From contig MU006234.1 in NCBI GenBank assembly GCA_010093685.1, forward strand, positions 363,668-427,667: DNA of 64,000 bases. Direction: 5' to 3'. This DNA comes from Ophiobolus disseminans. Taxonomy: Eukaryota > Ascomycota > Dothideomycetes > Pleosporales > Phaeosphaeriaceae. Both the position numbers and the translations under genes were made by a program. Each line of letters starts with the position of its first letter. Position 1 is the first letter of the stretch. Shown piece by piece: positions 52,703 through 64,000 of the stretch. The notes beneath the pieces are model-generated. The model was not told the DNA's origin. It ran no database searches and worked only from the letters and a program-made list of their open reading frames with translations.

Positions 52703-54316
52703 CTACGAGCCTTGGCCCATCTGGCTCATTTGACCGAATCCATTACTGCCATCGGTGCCGGAAACGCTATCACCGCCATTCATGTTATTGCTCATGTTGC
52801 CGTTCATGGTTGGACCATTCATCTGGGCGCCGTTCATGTTCGGAACTTGCATTTGAGTGCCGTTCAGACTGTTGGGAATCGGGCCATTCATGCCGTTGTC
52901 GTTCATTGGACCGTTCATGCCATTGTTGGCCATTGGCCCGTTCATTTGTGCGTTGTTCATGGTCTGGCCATTCAGTTGTGCATTATTCATCTGCCCATTC
53001 ATCTGATTGTTCATCGGGTGGCTGGCCATTGGGCCACCGACGTTCTGGTTCATCGGAGCAGCAAAGGTGCCGTTGGCCATGCCTCCTAGTCCAGAAGGTC
53101 CCTGTCTTGCGCCCTCGTCTTCCTCACCCATGCCGTCTACGTCCGGCCAGAAGCGTTCTTCTAGCCAGCATATTTGGCGGAAGATCTCTTCGCAGCGCAC
53201 CATCTCCTCTTTGCCATCGCGCGTCGTGGTAATGTTTGTCAACTCATCGACGAGAGCGCGGGTCGCATCGACGAACTTGCTAAAGGCGGGCGAAGTCCAA
53301 TTCGGAATGAGGGCTTGGTGGAGAGCAACGATATGAGAGTCGGCAGAGGGCGTGGGCAGCGAGGAGCTGAATGACAACGCGTATAACCATGCGGAGCGGT
53401 AGCACTGGATCCATTAGTAGAGTAGTGGCTTGGGCTTGCTCAACGTACATGCTCAGTCCCCCATAACACAACCATGCCTTCGAGAAGACTTGCGCTCGAA
53501 CTACTTGCGCTCACGAAAAGATCTAGTAGCGCCCTCGTTATGGGAGTAGGGCCCTCCTGCCCAAGGACGAGTCCAAATTTGGTCGCAGTGATCTCGAAGA
53601 ACTGCATCTCGCGTCGCATGTTATTCAACGCTGAGATGAGCAAATCCATGGTCCTGTACATGGGGTGGAACTGGGAGTTCTGCGTCTGGGGCAGCCGTAT
53701 TTTGGCTAGCAACTGTCCGACAAAGCGGATGTAGCCTCGTTGGTAGTGTCCATCCTGAGCTAGCCATTGCAACAGCGGTCCCGTGGCCAGCGAGCCGCAT
53801 CCTGCATGCGAGAGGAAAGGCTGCTGCGTCGCCTGCGTGAACTGAGTTGAGCATATTGCAAGCAAATGCGACGTCAAACTCGCTGCTTGATGTGCTTGCA
53901 TCGGCAGATTGGGCGCGATGGGCTGGCCATCGCGTGGGCGTTTCGTGTTTGGACCGCGACGGTGGACTTGGAGGTTTGGGTTCGGCGCCTGGCCATTCAA
54001 TATCTGGCTGGGTGCTTGCGGCATGGTTGAGTCTATAGACCCTGCGCTTTGCTGCTGGGCCATGTGGGCTTGCGCCTCAGGCGATGCGAGATACGCCTGG
54101 CATTCCTGGAGATGCTCGATTTGGCGCGTTGTATTCTTGGCGCGTACGAATCCGCAGTGCAGACAGCGCACTTTGTTGCATTTTGACGGCGTCTCACTGT
54201 CTTGAAACTCGGCCTGCACGACAAGAGAGAGAGTCAGCGTACGTATTTCGCCGTATACAGCCCGTAGCAAGACGTACGAAGGCTCTCCTTATGTCCGGGT
54301 TGGCATGCCGGCCCAT
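52703..54316 (-). CDS. Zinc finger plus TenA/heme-oxygenase-like protein with Asn/Met/Gly tail
   Basis: Exons are 54278-54316, 53449-54213 and 52703-53404, giving 501 residues. The short first exon encodes MGRHANPDIRRAF. A BED-like finger follows, with C30, C33, H47 and C51 (CLHCGFVRAKNTTRQIEHLQEC). After a Pro/Gln-rich linker (about 55-110) there is a TenA/THI-4/PQQC-like helical domain (about 120-340), including GPLLQWLAQDGHYQRGYIRF and LWGTEHCYRSAWLYA. The last 120 residues are MNG/MNN repeats. TenA enzymes salvage thiamine pyrimidine; the DNA-binding-type finger argues that this fungal protein is a regulator rather than an enzyme. I did not verify the catalytic residues. Confidence 0.82.
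52790..53055 (-). repeat. Asn/Met/Gly codon repeats in the TenA-like gene
   Basis: Degenerate repeats of units such as MNGPMNNNG and MNGQMNN encode about 90 residues of low-complexity sequence. On the plus strand they appear as recurring CATT, TTCAT and CCGTTCAT words. Confidence 0.75.
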
Positions 54317-56907
54317 TGTGCAGGTCCACTGTTGCTGCCATGGTTAGCGATGAGGGGCGTTGAAATCCTGCGGCATGATGCAGGTGCAGTCTACAACTGA
54401 TCATGGATGAGATAGAAAGCATAAGTAGAGAAACACGGATCGAAGATGCGAAAAGAGTGGAGCTTACGCGGACTGGCTGTCTTGATGAGCGTGTATCTGT
54501 AATGTATTCAGTGTCGCTGTTCTGTATCTTGCAACGTCTCCCCGATGTCCCCGCTTGGGCCCTTACTCAGCAAAGTACGGGCCGCTGTTTCCTCATTCTG
54601 AGAACGGTGCCGCCCATCTTGAAACCTCCTCAAGCACCATCTCAGCTTGAAACATATTCGCCATCTTAATTCTAGGCACAGAAATTGTACCAGCGTCAAA
54701 CGCTCGACATTTAAGCATTGCTCGGTCGTGGAATGGCTGCAAGTTTAAGTTACCAAGTTCGTTAGGCGCATCTCTCGGAACAGCCGCTGCGAAATATTAC
54801 ACCTTGTGCATCAGCGTCGCTTCATGACAGAACTCAACAATACGCATCCGCCTTCGACGAATTGCGTTTATGGATGTTATCAGCCTACTGCAACACATCT
54901 GAAGAGCCATCAGCGTGGTGATATCGCGCAATCCGCAGTGCTTATATGATAGAGCTGTTTCTCGCTCATCGAACTCTAATGATCACACTTTCATACTCCA
55001 ACCTACACACTCTGCACTCCCAGTAAACGCGCCGGGTGGACTGTCGCAGCGGGATTCCAATGTCAGCTCTTACCACCCTCTCACCATTCCCAAGGCCGTC
55101 ACTACCCACACCGCTTTGTGTGTGAACACGACTTCCTCGACCGACAGTCACGAGAATTGCCTCCCAACAAACCCCGGACCCCACAATCCAGCAAGCAGCA
55201 GATCTCGTAGATCCCAGCATGCGCATGACCGATGAGCTCACGATGAAAGACACTCAGCAACCCAGAGCAGCGAACCGGGGCGATCTTACCTCAGAGCACC
55301 ATCGTGAGAGGTTGAAAAGTCTCTGTAGGGTCACATTTGTTTGTCAAGCTCCGTGAGCCGGTGACGCACCAACGGGCGGTTTCCTCCATGCAGATGTGAA
55401 GCGCTTCCCCCGCATCCGCCAAGCTTTGACGATGCGCACGCCACGAGATCGTTATTTCCACGCCAAGGATCTCTTCTTGTCACCGCCTTACATAACAGGT
55501 GGCAACTTTCGTGACTTTCAGTATCCACATGGCGAAGTCACTAGCCCTGCTCATTCTACTTTCGGTAACTGCTAGTACGAAGCAAGGGGGTATATGATGA
55601 CATAGCACACTGCCATGTTTCCAGAAGCTCGGCATGTCCAGATCTCCCTTGCTTGCAGGTGGTAGCTGACCCAGAACTTGGGGCTGATCATTAATCTAAA
55701 GGACACAGCTTTTGGAACATGTCGCGCTTTCTATGGACAGCTGAAAAGCCAGCATGCCATCATCAGTCACCGGCACTCAGGGTCTTGGTTCGAGTTAGAA
55801 TCGTGGGATATTGTGTTGTGTTACATTGCTGAGTTGGACGGTCGGCAAAATTGCGGCATTCATATCGTCTCCCAGCGCTACATCTGAAGATCAAATGCTG
55901 TTTGGAGAGGGCGACGCAGCTTCCCCGCAATGCAGTTGAGCCGCTCCGAGGACCACATACATATCCGGGCAAACATCTTGCGAGCTCACAGCCTCGAGAT
56001 GTGCGATGGGCTATTCATGCCCTATCCTACTGCGCAAAGAGATGGAGGCCTGAGAACTATTCTTACAGCGAACGCCGCAGCACTCGAAAGTACCTGTTTC
56101 CATGGTCTAAGCCTCGCCTCGCCTCGCCGAGGACAGCCACAACCTTATGCAAGATCAACGAGCTTGCCCAAGACCCACCATACTCGTGACTCCAAACAAC
56201 GAAGATCTTAACGTGGCGTACGCCTACCGCCTTGGGTCGCAGTTCCGCAGATCCCCACATCATCGTATCAAACGGTCATCCAATCACATGCGAAACTCGA
56301 CGAATGAAACTCGCGTGCCTGAACTGCGTTGCAGCACGCCCACCCTTCCCTGCATCTTAAGGCTACCTTCTGACTTTCCTGGTTGCTCAGCGTTCCGGGT
56401 CAGATCCTGTGTGCGGTTAGACAGCGACCTTCCGGTTGGCACCACATCGCCCGGGAATATCTATATGCCGTGACCTTGCTGCGTCATCCAGCAGCTTTTG
56501 CCAGCTCACATAGGCGGCATCACCATGTACAGCCTCGGCGGGGCTCTTAAGTGGATGCTCTGGGGCAAACATCCTTGACACCGCCTTCTGTGGTGGCCGT
56601 GTAGCGCGGCGTAGTGGCAGAAACCTACCTTTTGGCAGGGGTAGCTTCCAAAAATTGCTTGAAGAGATGATGATCATCCTTGAAACATAGGCATGAGCTG
56701 TATGCATGACTTGCAAAACTAGGGCAAGGTCGTGGAGAAGCTCCGCTGATGTTGTTTAAAAGAGTCGTAGATCCCCGGAATGCGGGTTCGATCAACAAGT
56801 CAGGCTTGAACATCACACAGAACTTTACCCGTATCCCATTTTGAGCTCTTTTGAATGAGCTTGTAATTGTTGAACTATCCTCGTAACACCTCGCACCAAA
56901 CACCAAC
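54317..56907. other. Long divergent intergenic region
   Basis: Between the TenA-like gene (leftward) and the glucanase (rightward), 2.6 kb. Frames of 60-110 codons are open at 54915-55235, 55851-56211 and 56147-56473 but show no domain or splice support. No RNA gene, tandem repeat or transposon feature recognised. Confidence 0.45.
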
Positions 56908-58279
<1,372 letters not shown>

Positions 58280-59734
58280 ACACAACCCTCATCAACTACC
58301 TCAGATTTCCTACTCTTTCTTCCGCAACGACACACCTTCACACTCGCTCCGCCTCCTACAAAGTAACGATGTCACGAATCTTATTTCGCTTCGAAGATAC
58401 CCCGATGCGCTTTCGCTCGCTGTATGGGCTTGACTTGGGTCGCCCGTTGTATACATATCTCTTTACGCTTATGAAGGCGGTCGGTCGCTTCGCCGGTATC
58501 GTGGATGCAGTTAATTGCGACACGGTACGCAGGTATACATGATGTGTTGAATAGTTGCTAGTATTACGAATATCAATGATTACTCGGTATGAAGCGCAAT
58601 GTGATGGTTGTTGCTGGATTGGTTCCTATTTTCTATACAATCGAGACCTGGTTTCGTTTCTCCGGAGTCCGGAGACACGACTTCGGGTGTTCCCACCATC
58701 GCCAACCATGGTCCTCGTTCACCGGTGTGGTGCAAGGGTGACATAATGGTGCAGACAACGTCGCTTCTGGAAGGGCGGCGGTAAATTGCCCAGCCAGCCG
58801 TCCCGCTCGACAGCTCATATTGCACCTGCCCAACAAGCACGCAATTCCGTCAGTAGTAGCCATGCTCATGCTCGTGCTTGTCCACTTGGAAATCTTACAC
58901 ACTTCGCTTCACCGCTGGTGACATGGTGCGACACAACGGCCCTGTTGCGGTGCGACAGCCGCACGCTCCTTTTCGCCGCCGGCACGACTTGGTCCCTGCG
59001 TTCTGGGCCGCCCACTCACAGTGCGATGGTGCCTGGGCACAGCAGCGCCGATCGAGTCTCCACCGGCGCGAGGATCTGGAGAAACACGAACGAACCTGCA
59101 GGATGAATCGAGACGTCGATGTTTTTCGACGTCCAATGCCGCGCTGGGATCGCGCGCGCTGAGCAGCTGTACACGTTAATTGCAGCGCCTTCAATGTCCA
59201 ACATGGCGCCGGCTGACAGGAGGCTTTGCGCGCAACCTTTCAGGCGTCCATAGCTCAATAACGGCTCGCAATTTCCCAGAATAGGCCGTGCAGGCTTCTA
59301 AGTTGACCGGAAAAACGATCCTCTCGCTCCTGAAGCATTCGGCCCCTGAAAACACGAGTAGGCTAAATTGCCCTCGCAGTCGCTAATTGGCTGTCATGGC
59401 TTAGCGACCCGAGATAGGCCTAGCAATAGCAATATCGAGCGACTGCGGCGTTTTCTGGGGCATGAGGTGGATGCTAATGCAGGAACTTGGGTTGGGTGGA
59501 GCGTAAGGAGATTGGATGCGCTTAGGGGCCGTTTGCAGAATCGATATATGCTGCCTGGAGGTCCCCTCGCTTTCCTCTTCTTTCCTCCACCGCTAAACAT
59601 ATCATCCAACACGAAGACGTCCGTTCTTCAGCCCTTCTTTATCCTCAGTCGCTCTTTCTGCCTACCACGCTCACTCCCCACTACATAATCCATCGCATCT
59701 ACGCGTTAATCACATAATACCAACTACCGTCAAC
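58280..59734. other. Intergenic region between glucanase and Kre9-like gene
   Basis: Holds the glucanase 3' end and the promoter of the GPI protein. Overlapping frames at 58786-59258 reflect GC-rich composition. A CT-rich leader (about 59570-59730) precedes the next start, as is common for highly expressed fungal genes. Confidence 0.5.
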
Positions 59735-60573
59735 ATGTTCACCAAGACTGCCATCGTTGCCCTCTTCGCCGGCCTCGTCGCCGGCCAGGCTGTCCCCAAG
59801 GGCGACCCAACTGGCAACCCCATCACCCGTCCTTTGAACGAGGTATGTAGTTCTCCCAGTGTTTGGCGTTGTTGCGGCAATGCCTGGCACGCGCTTTGAC
59901 ACGTGGAACGCGACGCTAACCTCGACCCCAGGTTGTCCCCGCCTGCAAGCCCTTCACCATCACCTGGCAGCCAACCACGGCCAACAGTGTGTCCCTGATC
60001 CTGCTCCGCGGTCCCTCCACCAACGTGCAGCCCCTCGGCCCACCCATTGTTGTCGGCATCCCCAACAGCGGCTCTTTCGTCTGGACCCCCGCTTCGTCGC
60101 TCGAGGCCGACATCTCGCGCTACGGAATCCAGCTCATCGACGACATCACCGGCCAGTACCAGTACTCGACCCAGTTCGGTATCTCCAAGGGCGCCGAGTG
60201 CAACTCCTACGTTACCCCCAGCCCCAGCTCTACCCCGTACGGCGGCGGCTACCCCGTTAGCACCCCTGCCCCGTCTAGCAAGGCAGCCAGCTCAAAGGTC
60301 GTCTCCAGCGTTGTCGCTCCCTCCAGCAAAGTTAACGGCACCACCATCATCACCAAGGCTTCGTCGCTTCCTATCCTCAGCACCGGCGCCCCGGTTCTCA
60401 ACTCCACCGCCATCCAGCCCACCAAGTCCCTCAGCGTCCCTGGCTCGCTCCTCAGCAGCGCCACTGGCTCTGCTACCCGGTCCTCTCTGCCCGAGGCGAC
60501 CGGTGCCGCCGCTGGCTTCAAGGCCGGTCTCGGCCTTGTCGGTGCCGCCGCAGTTTTCGCTTTCATGCTATAA
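59735..60573 (+). CDS. GPI-anchored Kre9/Knh1-like cell-wall protein
   Basis: Exons are 59735-59842 and 59932-60573, giving 249 residues. It has a signal peptide (MFTKTAIVALFAGLVAG) followed by an Ig-like domain with PFTITWQPT, VSLILLRGPS and SGSFVWTPASSLE, matching the Kre9/KNH1 N-terminal family. A Ser/Thr/Ala-rich stalk (about 115-220) suits O-mannosylation. The end is hydrophobic (AGFKAGLGLVGAAAVFAFML), a standard GPI attachment signal. Family members work in beta-1,6-glucan assembly or wall organisation; the exact role of short GPI members is unknown. The codon use is strongly C-ending, which suggests high expression. Confidence 0.9.
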
Positions 60574-61242
60574 GCACATTTTCTCTGCGCATAAGTTTTT
60601 GTGTTTGGGAATGTTTATAATGTCATGACTGCATCGTTGCTCTGGGATCTTGTTTTCGTTTCGTTGAGATACTCCTGGTGTTAATTAGGGTATATACCAT
60701 TTGTTTGGTTTCGTATGGGACGTTGTATCTAGTGGATGGGGTCGAAATGCATATCGTGTGTATCTAAAAGTGTCTTTGGACTTGTGAGACGTGATCGGGA
60801 TTGTATCATGTCGCGTCGGATTAATGGAATCTTATAACCCCACATCTTTCCCATGATTGTTGTGGCTCCCATCGTAAAGCGACCATACTAGTCTACCGCA
60901 CTTGTGCAGAACCCCGCTTGTTGTTTCCAGACGCATCATCCTACATTCGACTCATGCCTGTCGACGTCGAACATGAACCATCATGTACAACCATTACATT
61001 GCGCCCTTCCCCCTTCGCACTGACACACGGCATCGCTTAAAACTGGAAGTCATCATCGCCAAAGTCAATTCCACTGTGTGAGACGCATTCGTTGACAAAA
61101 ACAAGTTAGGGTCATTACGACGCCCGTTGACGAAAATACATCTAAATATCTATAACAAGCCCATATACCTGTCTAGCTACAGCAAAAAAATTACTGTATC
61201 TTCACTGTCTCTTCCTTAATCCACTCCTTCAACGACCTAAAC
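60574..61242. other. Intergenic region
   Basis: 3' end of the Kre9-like gene and promoter of the dehydrogenase. AT-rich, with no open frame of note. Confidence 0.55.
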
Positions 61243-62330
61243 ATGGCTTCCCTCCCATCCCACTACGGTACATCCTTTACCCCCACAACCCACACCACCG
61301 TCCCCGCCAACATCGATCCCACCACCGTAACACTCCCCCAGCCCTTCGTCGCCGTTGTCACCGGCGCAGGAAAAGGCCTAGGCTGGCACATCAGCCTGGC
61401 GTACGCCATGGCGGGCTGTTCAGGCCTCGCGATCTCATCACGGACGATGGAGGATTTGGAGGCGCTGGAGCACGAAATCGGCAAGATAGCCGCGGCGTCG
61501 GGCAAGGCCGTGGATGTGCTGAAGAGCGTGTGCAATGTGCAAAGCGACGCGAGTGTGCGCGAGTTGGAGGAGAATGTGAGGCGGAGGTGGGGGCGTGTGG
61601 ATGTTGTTATTGCAAACGCGGGCGTGATAAGTAAGTATGTGGACAAAGGCGGTGCGGGGTCGAATCTCCCGCAAGGTGTGGTTGAGGATGAGGACTGGGC
61701 GCGTGTGCTGGACATCAACCTGATGGGTGTGTGGCGTGTGAGTACGTACACCAACATATAATCCCGTTCCTTTCCCATGTATTTGTTCGCAAGTCCAATG
61801 CTGAACATCGCACAGGCAAAGCATTCACGCCCCTCCTCCTCACCAGCCCAAATGGCATCAAAACACTCATATACAGCTCCTCCCTCGCCGCGCACAACTC
61901 CAATAGCGAATTATGCCCCATTGCGTACAACGTGTCTAAAATGGCATGCAATCGCCTGATTGAACATATCGCAAACGACCACGACATATGCGCGTATGTA
62001 CACCCCCCCCCCCCTCCAACCACCTTTCATCCCCCCCGTCAGGCGCTTCGCAATGGCCTTCCCATCCACTAATATCCCCATCCCAGCTTCGCCCTCCACC
62101 CGGGCGCCGTCCTCACGCCCCAAACCCAACACCACACCGGCGCCGTATGGGACACGCTACTGCGCGACGACGCAGGTCTAGCAGGCGCTTTTTGTGTGTG
62201 GTTGAGTCGGGAGCGGCGAGGGTGGTTGAGCGGGCGGTATGTGAGTTGTAATTGGGACGTGGATGAGTTGGAGGGGATGAAGAGTGATATTGTGGAGGGG
62301 GATAAGTTGAAGTTTAGGATGGTGGTTTGA
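61243..62330 (+). CDS. Short-chain dehydrogenase/reductase
   Basis: Exons are 61243-61741, 61816-61993 and 62087-62330, giving 306 residues. The A-GTACGT donor joins MGVWRV to SKAFTPLLL, and the second join rebuilds DHDICAFALHPGAV. The Rossmann cofactor loop is TGAGKGLG (residues 40-47). IANAGV is the NAG motif. The catalytic set is the Ser cluster YSSS (187-190), Tyr204 and Lys208 (YNVSK). An HPGAV motif follows. The C-terminus (GRYVSCNWDVDELEG...KLKFRMVV) is typical of a fungal SDR subgroup. NAD(P)-dependent oxidation or reduction of an unknown alcohol or ketone is expected. The second intron contains a run of 12 C. Confidence 0.9.
62003..62014 (+). repeat. Poly-C run in an intron
   Basis: Twelve consecutive C, with a second run of seven C at 62031-62037, in the pyrimidine-rich second intron of the dehydrogenase gene. 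Confidence 0.9.
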
Positions 62331-62564
62331 GGGGGGATAGAGATAATGAGGGAAGGGAAGTGGATGGAATATGTAATTGTGTATTTGGAGCGAGTGAATA
62401 TATGTCCAACGGTAGGAGGAAATCCGACATGCAACGCCGAAGTGGGTATATATAAACTAATTCTTTGCGCCGAAGCAACATTTATCCCAGCAGATTTGCT
62501 AAACAAACAAAAGAAAACGACTCCAAACCATAGCTAGCTTTGTATGTGAGACGAGATCCTGGGT

Positions 62565-64000
62565 CTACATAACAACACACCCCATTTTTCGCTTCTTCTT
62601 ACTCCCGCCACTCATTCGACTCGCCCTTCCATCGCCCATCTCCTGCACATGCACGGGTTGCTGTGAATGATGCTGCGGTAAAAACATCTGCGACTGCGAT
62701 CTGAATGCGCCCTCTGCCCGCGGCGGCGCACTCATCGGGAATCTCTGGCCCTGCTGGCTTACAGGCGGGACAAGTCTAGGCAGCATGCCTCGCGGAGAAG
62801 TCGCAGAGCGAGGTGGAGGATGTGTAGGTGGGCGCATTTGCTCCGCGGTATTCACGCGATCTAAACCGGGTGTGAAGACCGGTCGGCGTGTGGGCATGTG
62901 CACACTTGGTGCTGAACCTCTCCGACCTGAAGTAGCTGGATCGACGAGCGGAGCGGGACGGAGATCAACTGAACTTTCGACTGCGCGGCGGTTACGGAGA
63001 GTTGGTCTACGCAGAAAGTTCGAGGATGAGGTGTTCATGTGCACGAGTGGTGGACGGCGCGAGGTAGCAGACATTTCCACTGGCGGGGACTGCGCGGTTG
63101 AGCTGCGTCGTCTGATGGAGCCTGAGGATTGGGGACTGGGGTATGTGGATGGATGAAGGAGGGATGGTCTGCGTTCGCGTTCGGGTGGAGTAGACAGGTT
63201 GATGGAGGATATCGAAGGGCCGCGATTGCGGTATGGAACTGCTGGTAGTAGATTTAGGGCGCTGATGGATGCCGGTAGAGCTGGTACAGGAGGTATCGAG
63301 GATGCAGATGAGGATTGCCGTCGCAAGACGGGGGGTGCGTTGGGATGGCTTAGACTGACACTTCCGGCTGCGGCTGCGGTTGCTGTATAGGCAGGTGGTG
63401 GTGGGACCCAGTTGTCTGCATCGCTTTCATGGGGAAGCTCGCGATGCCCATCGGCGCGGCGGTACTCGAGTGGTCTGAACGGCAGGGCGCGTAGATGCCG
63501 TCTATTTGCTGGTGATACGGCTGCCACGGTTGCTGCTCGTGCCAAAGACATTTGAGATCTGGGTTGCTGGTTGTCGTATGGTGCTTCAAAAGCAGCTTGC
63601 GCTTCTTCGGCAGTCAGCTCCTCTTCGTCAGCGACGGGCGGTGGCTGCACAGGTTGTCGATCCGCAAAAGTCCTCGCCCGGTGGACAGGCGTGGAGGTAG
63701 TCCTCGAGTGTCTTCGCGCATCACTTCGATCTTGAGCTTGCCGCTGAACTCTTGTCCTCGTCCGTACAAGCTCTACTTCGCGCTCAAAGTCGATCGAGCC
63801 CTCTGGCAGCGTTTCTCCAGGGCACAATGGATCCAAATCGTACTCCTGCTTGGTTGGCATTGGCGCCGGACTTGAGGCTGATTTCCGCCGGTCGAAGTCA
63901 AGAATGACGACAACCCCTTTCGAGCCCATCGGTACGCCTGGGACGTCGCTTTCGTCAGGAACGATACTCGAGTTTCCGACTGCCAAAAGACGCTGTACAT
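62565..64000 (-). CDS. CaaX-box protein with long disordered region, 5' end outside the window
   Basis: The frame is open through the right edge, so the start and any N-terminal domain are missing; at least 470 residues lie inside. The first visible part (PGVPMGSKGVVVILDFDRR) looks like the end of a folded, beta-rich domain. Most of the rest is Arg/Ser/Pro-rich and disordered, with many RRxS-type sites suitable for basophilic kinases. The C-terminus is SKKKRKMGCVVM: a polybasic stretch followed by a CaaX box (Cys-Val-Val-Met), a predicted farnesylation signal that would attach the protein to the plasma membrane. No GTPase motif is visible in the present part. The family was not recognised. 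Confidence 0.7.
   Translation of the reverse strand, partial: VQRLLAVGNSSIVPDESDVPGVPMGSKGVVVILDFDRRKSASSPAPMPTKQEYDLDPLCPGETLPEGSIDFEREVELVRTRTRVQRQAQDRSDARRHSRTTSTPVHRARTFADRQPVQPPPVADEEELTAEEAQAAFEAPYDNQQPRSQMSLARAATVAAVSPANRRHLRALPFRPLEYRRADGHRELPHESDADNWVPPPPAYTATAAAAGSVSLSHPNAPPVLRRQSSSASSIPPVPALPASISALNLLPAVPYRNRGPSISSINLSTPPERERRPSLLHPSTYPSPQSSGSIRRRSSTAQSPPVEMSATSRRPPLVHMNTSSSNFLRRPTLRNRRAVESSVDLRPAPLVDPATSGRRGSAPSVHMPTRRPVFTPGLDRVNTAEQMRPPTHPPPRSATSPRGMLPRLVPPVSQQGQRFPMSAPPRAEGAFRSQSQMFLPQHHSQQPVHVQEMGDGRASRMSGGSKKKRKMGCVVM

Noticed and set aside
55740..56800. Short GGTTCGA-like words suggestive of a tRNA B-box (for example near 55790 and 56787)
   Set aside because: No matching A-box, acceptor stem or cloverleaf could be drawn.

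Overview
The window is nuclear DNA of a filamentous ascomycete fungus, most likely a Dothideomycete and probably of the order Pleosporales. This is inferred from the gene families and gene style, not from a database match. Genes sit on both strands, usually with 0 to 5 short introns of about 45 to 70 nt, GT donors and some textbook TACTAAC branch points. Families include a sterol-sensing HMG-CoA reductase, fungal rhodopsin-like membrane proteins, a DUF3605 protein, a Kre9/Knh1-like GPI protein and fungal ubiquitin-like and TenA-like domain proteins. I saw no rRNA, tRNA, CRISPR array or intact transposon.

Left part (0-16 kb): an unrecognised protein, a small RING-like protein, a ubiquitin-like (ULD_2-type) protein broken by an in-frame TGA, a methionine-type amino acid permease, a hotdog thioesterase, and then an 8-16 kb stretch of mostly small genes of unknown function. 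Four of these small genes have a clear TATA box. A large glycosylated membrane protein lies among them.

Middle (16-42 kb): a secreted protein with an LPMO-like mature N-terminal histidine and a repetitive Pro/Ala/Ser tail; a YIL108W-type zinc metallopeptidase with a jacalin-like end; the small subunit of the splicing factor U2AF; a tail-anchored proline-rich protein; a DUF3605 protein; HMG-CoA reductase (sterol pathway); a CAMK-group kinase of the Srk1/Rck2 type; an AT-hook protein; and a Gln-rich protein that shares an apparently undescribed domain with the first gene of the window.

Right part (42-64 kb): a broken SAP/F-box-like gene with a perfect 45-bp tandem duplication, two rhodopsin-like seven-helix membrane proteins, a cytochrome P450 with a 14-nt micro-exon, a zinc-finger/TenA-like fusion with an Asn/Met/Gly-rich tail, an exo-beta-1,3-glucanase (GH5), a Kre9-like GPI protein, a short-chain dehydrogenase, and a CaaX-box protein cut by the window edge.

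The genes do not form an obvious operon-like or secondary-metabolite cluster. Several act at the cell surface or wall (LPMO-like protein, GH5, Kre9-like protein, rhodopsin-like proteins, permease), mixed with housekeeping genes. Exon models were made by hand from splice signals and checked for reading-frame closure. Most close exactly; the less certain ones are flagged.
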